NCBI RefSeq assembly: GCF_900108185.1
Contig: NZ_FNVA01000003.1
Span: forward strand, 597,248 to 661,247
Origin: Bryocella elongata
GTDB taxonomy: Bacteria; Acidobacteriota; Terriglobia; Terriglobales; Acidobacteriaceae
DNA: 64,000 bases
Reading direction: 5' to 3'
Below the pieces are notes generated by a model. The model was not told where the DNA came from, made no database searches, and worked only from the letters and a program-made list of their open reading frames with translations. Numbering within the stretch: the first letter of the stretch is position 1; the number at the start of each line of letters is the position of its first letter. Shown here one piece after another: positions 62,452-64,000 of the stretch. The position numbers and the translations under genes are program-made.

Positions 62452-63108
62452 TTGACGAAACGTTCTGGCTGGCTGCTCCGATGGTTCAACGGGCCTCAAT
62501 GGCTGAGCTTCCTCTGCCTGTCTGCGGGAGCGGTGTTGTTTGGCATGTGGGCGATCCCGACGGGCTGCGGCCTCGTGTTTTCGCGCCTCGCCATCTCTCG
62601 TTTCCAGATGGAGCATCCGGAGGCAAAGTCGTGGGCACCAGGTCGTATCGCCGCGTATCGCAAGGCAATGCGCGTCGTCGCTCCTGCGCCGGAAGCCGTG
62701 CTGCGTATCCCCAGGCTGGGTCTGCGGGTGCCTGTGATGGAAGGCTCGTCAGAGGGGGCGTCCGCGCTCGCGATGAACCTGGGAGCAGAGCACATCGCCG
62801 GTACTGCAGAGCCCGGCGGCCGCGGCAACATGGCGTTGACCAGCCATCGCGACGGCTTCTTCCGGGGGTTGAAGGACATCGCGGTGGGGGACCGGGTGGA
62901 GGTGGCATCCGGCAAGGGCTTTGACGTCTACCGCGTCGACAGCCTGCGCGTGGTTTCCCCGGGCGATGCTGCGCCGTTGCAGCCAACGTCTGACGATGTG
63001 CTGACGTTGGTGACGTGCTATCCGTTCTTCTATCTAGGCCCCGCGCCACAGCGTTTCATTGTGCGTGCCTCGCTGCAGTCTCATGCGGCGCCCAACCAAC
63101 ATTCGTAA
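62452..63108 (+). CDS. Class D sortase
   Basis: A 218-residue transpeptidase. One N-terminal membrane helix (WLSFLCLSAGAVLFGMWAIP) precedes the sortase barrel with catalytic His132 (TSHRDGFFRG), Cys189 (TLVTCYPF) and Arg201 (PQRFIV). The start is a TTG at 62452 with AGAGG just upstream. Sortases couple LPxTG-type proteins to acceptors in Gram-positives; in Gram-negatives the substrates are usually encoded next door. The following gene has an LPTYG tail. Confidence 0.9.
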   Translation: MTKRSGWLLRWFNGPQWLSFLCLSAGAVLFGMWAIPTGCGLVFSRLAISRFQMEHPEAKSWAPGRIAAYRKAMRVVAPAPEAVLRIPRLGLRVPVMEGSSEGASALAMNLGAEHIAGTAEPGGRGNMALTSHRDGFFRGLKDIAVGDRVEVASGKGFDVYRVDSLRVVSPGDAAPLQPTSDDVLTLVTCYPFFYLGPAPQRFIVRASLQSHAAPNQHS

Positions 63109-63129
63109 TCAACCCCGAAGGAGATCTCT

Positions 63130-63762
63130 ATGAAGTTCGTTTCGACGGCTGTTCTCTGTCGCGCTGCAGTGACTGCAGCATTGGTGTTGCCAACGGTGGC
63201 GATGGCCGCGCCCGGCAGCTGGAAGGTGGAATATGCCTCCGGCGGCCAGGTTGTGGTGCACGATGCCTCGACTGGCCTGGACTACGAGTACACGCTTGGC
63301 GTCGGTGACAAGGTTACGACCGCGGCCGGAGCCGTGACGGTCTCCGGACTGAAGCCCGGGACGGTAATCACCGATGGGCTGACAGGGACGGCCCGGATGG
63401 TGCAGGACATCAGTGTGGTCAAGGGGACCGTGGTTTCGGTGAGCCCTCCGTTCCACCTGATCGTGAAGGTCAATGGCGACATTATGGACACGACGGTCTC
63501 GGAAGCGGCGCTGGACAAGGTGAATACCGGCGACACCGTGGACCTGACGCTGATTACGGTGCGCACCCCTGGGGATCCCCGGACGCCAAACCCGGTGAAG
63601 GCATTGCCGATGGTTGGTAAGCTGGCCGTCTTCCAGCAGCCGGTCATGGAAGAGCCGGATTCGGCGACAAACCTGCCGACGTACGGAGTGGCGGGTGTGC
63701 TGTTGCTGGCGGTGGGGTTGGGTCTGAGGGCGCGTCGCCGTAGCGTCCAGGCTGGGAGCTAG
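63130..63762 (+). CDS. Putative sortase substrate with LPTYG sorting tail
   Basis: A 210-residue protein with a signal peptide (AAVTAALVLPTVAMAA). A central beta-rich region (about residues 30-165) is unassigned. The C terminus is LPTYG (182-186), a hydrophobic helix (VAGVLLLAVGLGL) and a basic end RARRR, the architecture of sortase substrates, with Tyr in place of Thr at position 4. It follows the sortase by 22 nt with AAGGAG before its ATG. No other sorting-motif protein is in the window. Confidence 0.8.
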   Translation: MKFVSTAVLCRAAVTAALVLPTVAMAAPGSWKVEYASGGQVVVHDASTGLDYEYTLGVGDKVTTAAGAVTVSGLKPGTVITDGLTGTARMVQDISVVKGTVVSVSPPFHLIVKVNGDIMDTTVSEAALDKVNTGDTVDLTLITVRTPGDPRTPNPVKALPMVGKLAVFQQPVMEEPDSATNLPTYGVAGVLLLAVGLGLRARRRSVQAGS

Positions 63763-63795
63763 TGCAACCTGAGCCTATTGAGCCGACAAAGAGAG

Positions 63796-63819
63796 CGGCC
63801 CGCCATCACTGGCGGGCCG
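63796..63819 (+). terminator. Intrinsic terminator after sortase substrate
   Basis: A 10-bp perfect stem cggcccgcca (63796-63805) and tggcgggccg (63810-63819), loop TCAC. It lies about 34 nt after the stop of the LPTYG protein. Confidence 0.8.
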
Positions 63820-64000
63820 TCGTAGAAGCGTTGCGTGTAGTTTGCAAAACAAATGATTCTCACGTAGAGTCAAACAAGTCGAGCGGTTAGCGACGTTGAC
63901 CGAATCAAGCTGGTTTGCAAGTCGAACGAGTTTTGTGTAGGATCAAAAAGTACGAAATGAGCTTCGCGCCGCGCCTCGGATGAGGTTGGTTGGGCAAGCC
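63820..64000. other. Terminal intergenic sequence, no gene seen
   Basis: 181 bases of more A/T-rich sequence at the window end. Short gtcaaacaagtcg and gtttgcaagtcg fragments recur loosely, but no feature can be supported. Confidence 0.3.

Overview
The window is a GC-rich, diderm bacterial chromosome segment that fits an Acidobacteriota member of the Terriglobus/Granulicella/Edaphobacter kind. The reasons are a protein of the acidobacterial TIGR03435 family (44167-45015), the outer-membrane LPS translocon LptD, a Kdo-8-phosphate phosphatase, a DUF5715 protein, and repeated short palindromes of the 'ggtgcccc..tctcg..gagatgtggg' type in intergenic DNA. No rRNA, tRNA, CRISPR array, transposase or prophage was recognised. 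Most genes are chromosomal housekeeping or envelope functions.

Layout. 1-4.2 kb: a lipoprotein fragment, a small secreted protein, a SnoaL-like protein, then a minus-strand run RDD membrane protein > S23/four-helix-bundle protein > DsbA-like protein, in which octanucleotide tandem arrays of opposite orientation flank the S23 gene. 4.3-12.8 kb: lptD, a cytochrome-type lipoprotein, a DUF5715 peptidase-like protein, a lysine-rich DUF6496 protein and two secreted unknowns. 12.8-23.3 kb: MFS exporter, gatB with an AAA ATPase 5 nt upstream, nucleoside hydrolase, SGNH hydrolase and mfd. 23.3-24.8 kb: an unusual 488-residue protein with deaminase-like HAE/CxxC motifs, an F-box-like N terminus, a Ser/Asn/Gly-rich linker and a topoisomerase-type zinc ribbon. 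25-33 kb: TlpA-like thioredoxin, DUF885 peptidase, galU (TTG start), secreted unknown, TonB-like protein, GAF-GGDEF diguanylate cyclase and moaA.

33.5-41 kb: a membrane-anchored acyl-carrier-like protein, FmdB-type zinc ribbon, then a tight cluster of a YVDPGTG small membrane protein, a NoeA-like methyltransferase and a membrane sulfatase-fold enzyme, followed by a GH27 alpha-galactosidase. 41-44 kb: ruvB, then an A/T-richer two-gene cassette (SMC/OLD-type AAA ATPase plus TOPRIM-like protein) that resembles phage-defence pairs. 44-54 kb: TIGR03435 protein, CcdC-like protein divergent from a multicopper oxidase, DUF1801, a TetR regulator beside an SDR gene with a matching palindromic operator, katG and a Tat-exported type B carboxylesterase. 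53.8-57.6 kb: one minus-strand unit, ABC ATPase > permease > DesK-type kinase > NarL-type regulator, with a palindrome upstream that could be the regulator's site. 57.7-64 kb: kdsC, small secreted proteins, NIPSNAP, SnoaL and DUF3050 proteins, and a class D sortase next to a protein ending in an LPTYG-hydrophobic-Arg tail.

The most novel-looking items are the deaminase/F-box/zinc-ribbon protein, the S23 gene enclosed by mutually complementary octamer arrays, the ATPase/TOPRIM pair, the sortase/LPTYG dyad and the YVDPGTG/methyltransferase/sulfatase cluster. All functional assignments come from reading motifs by eye; no database search was run.
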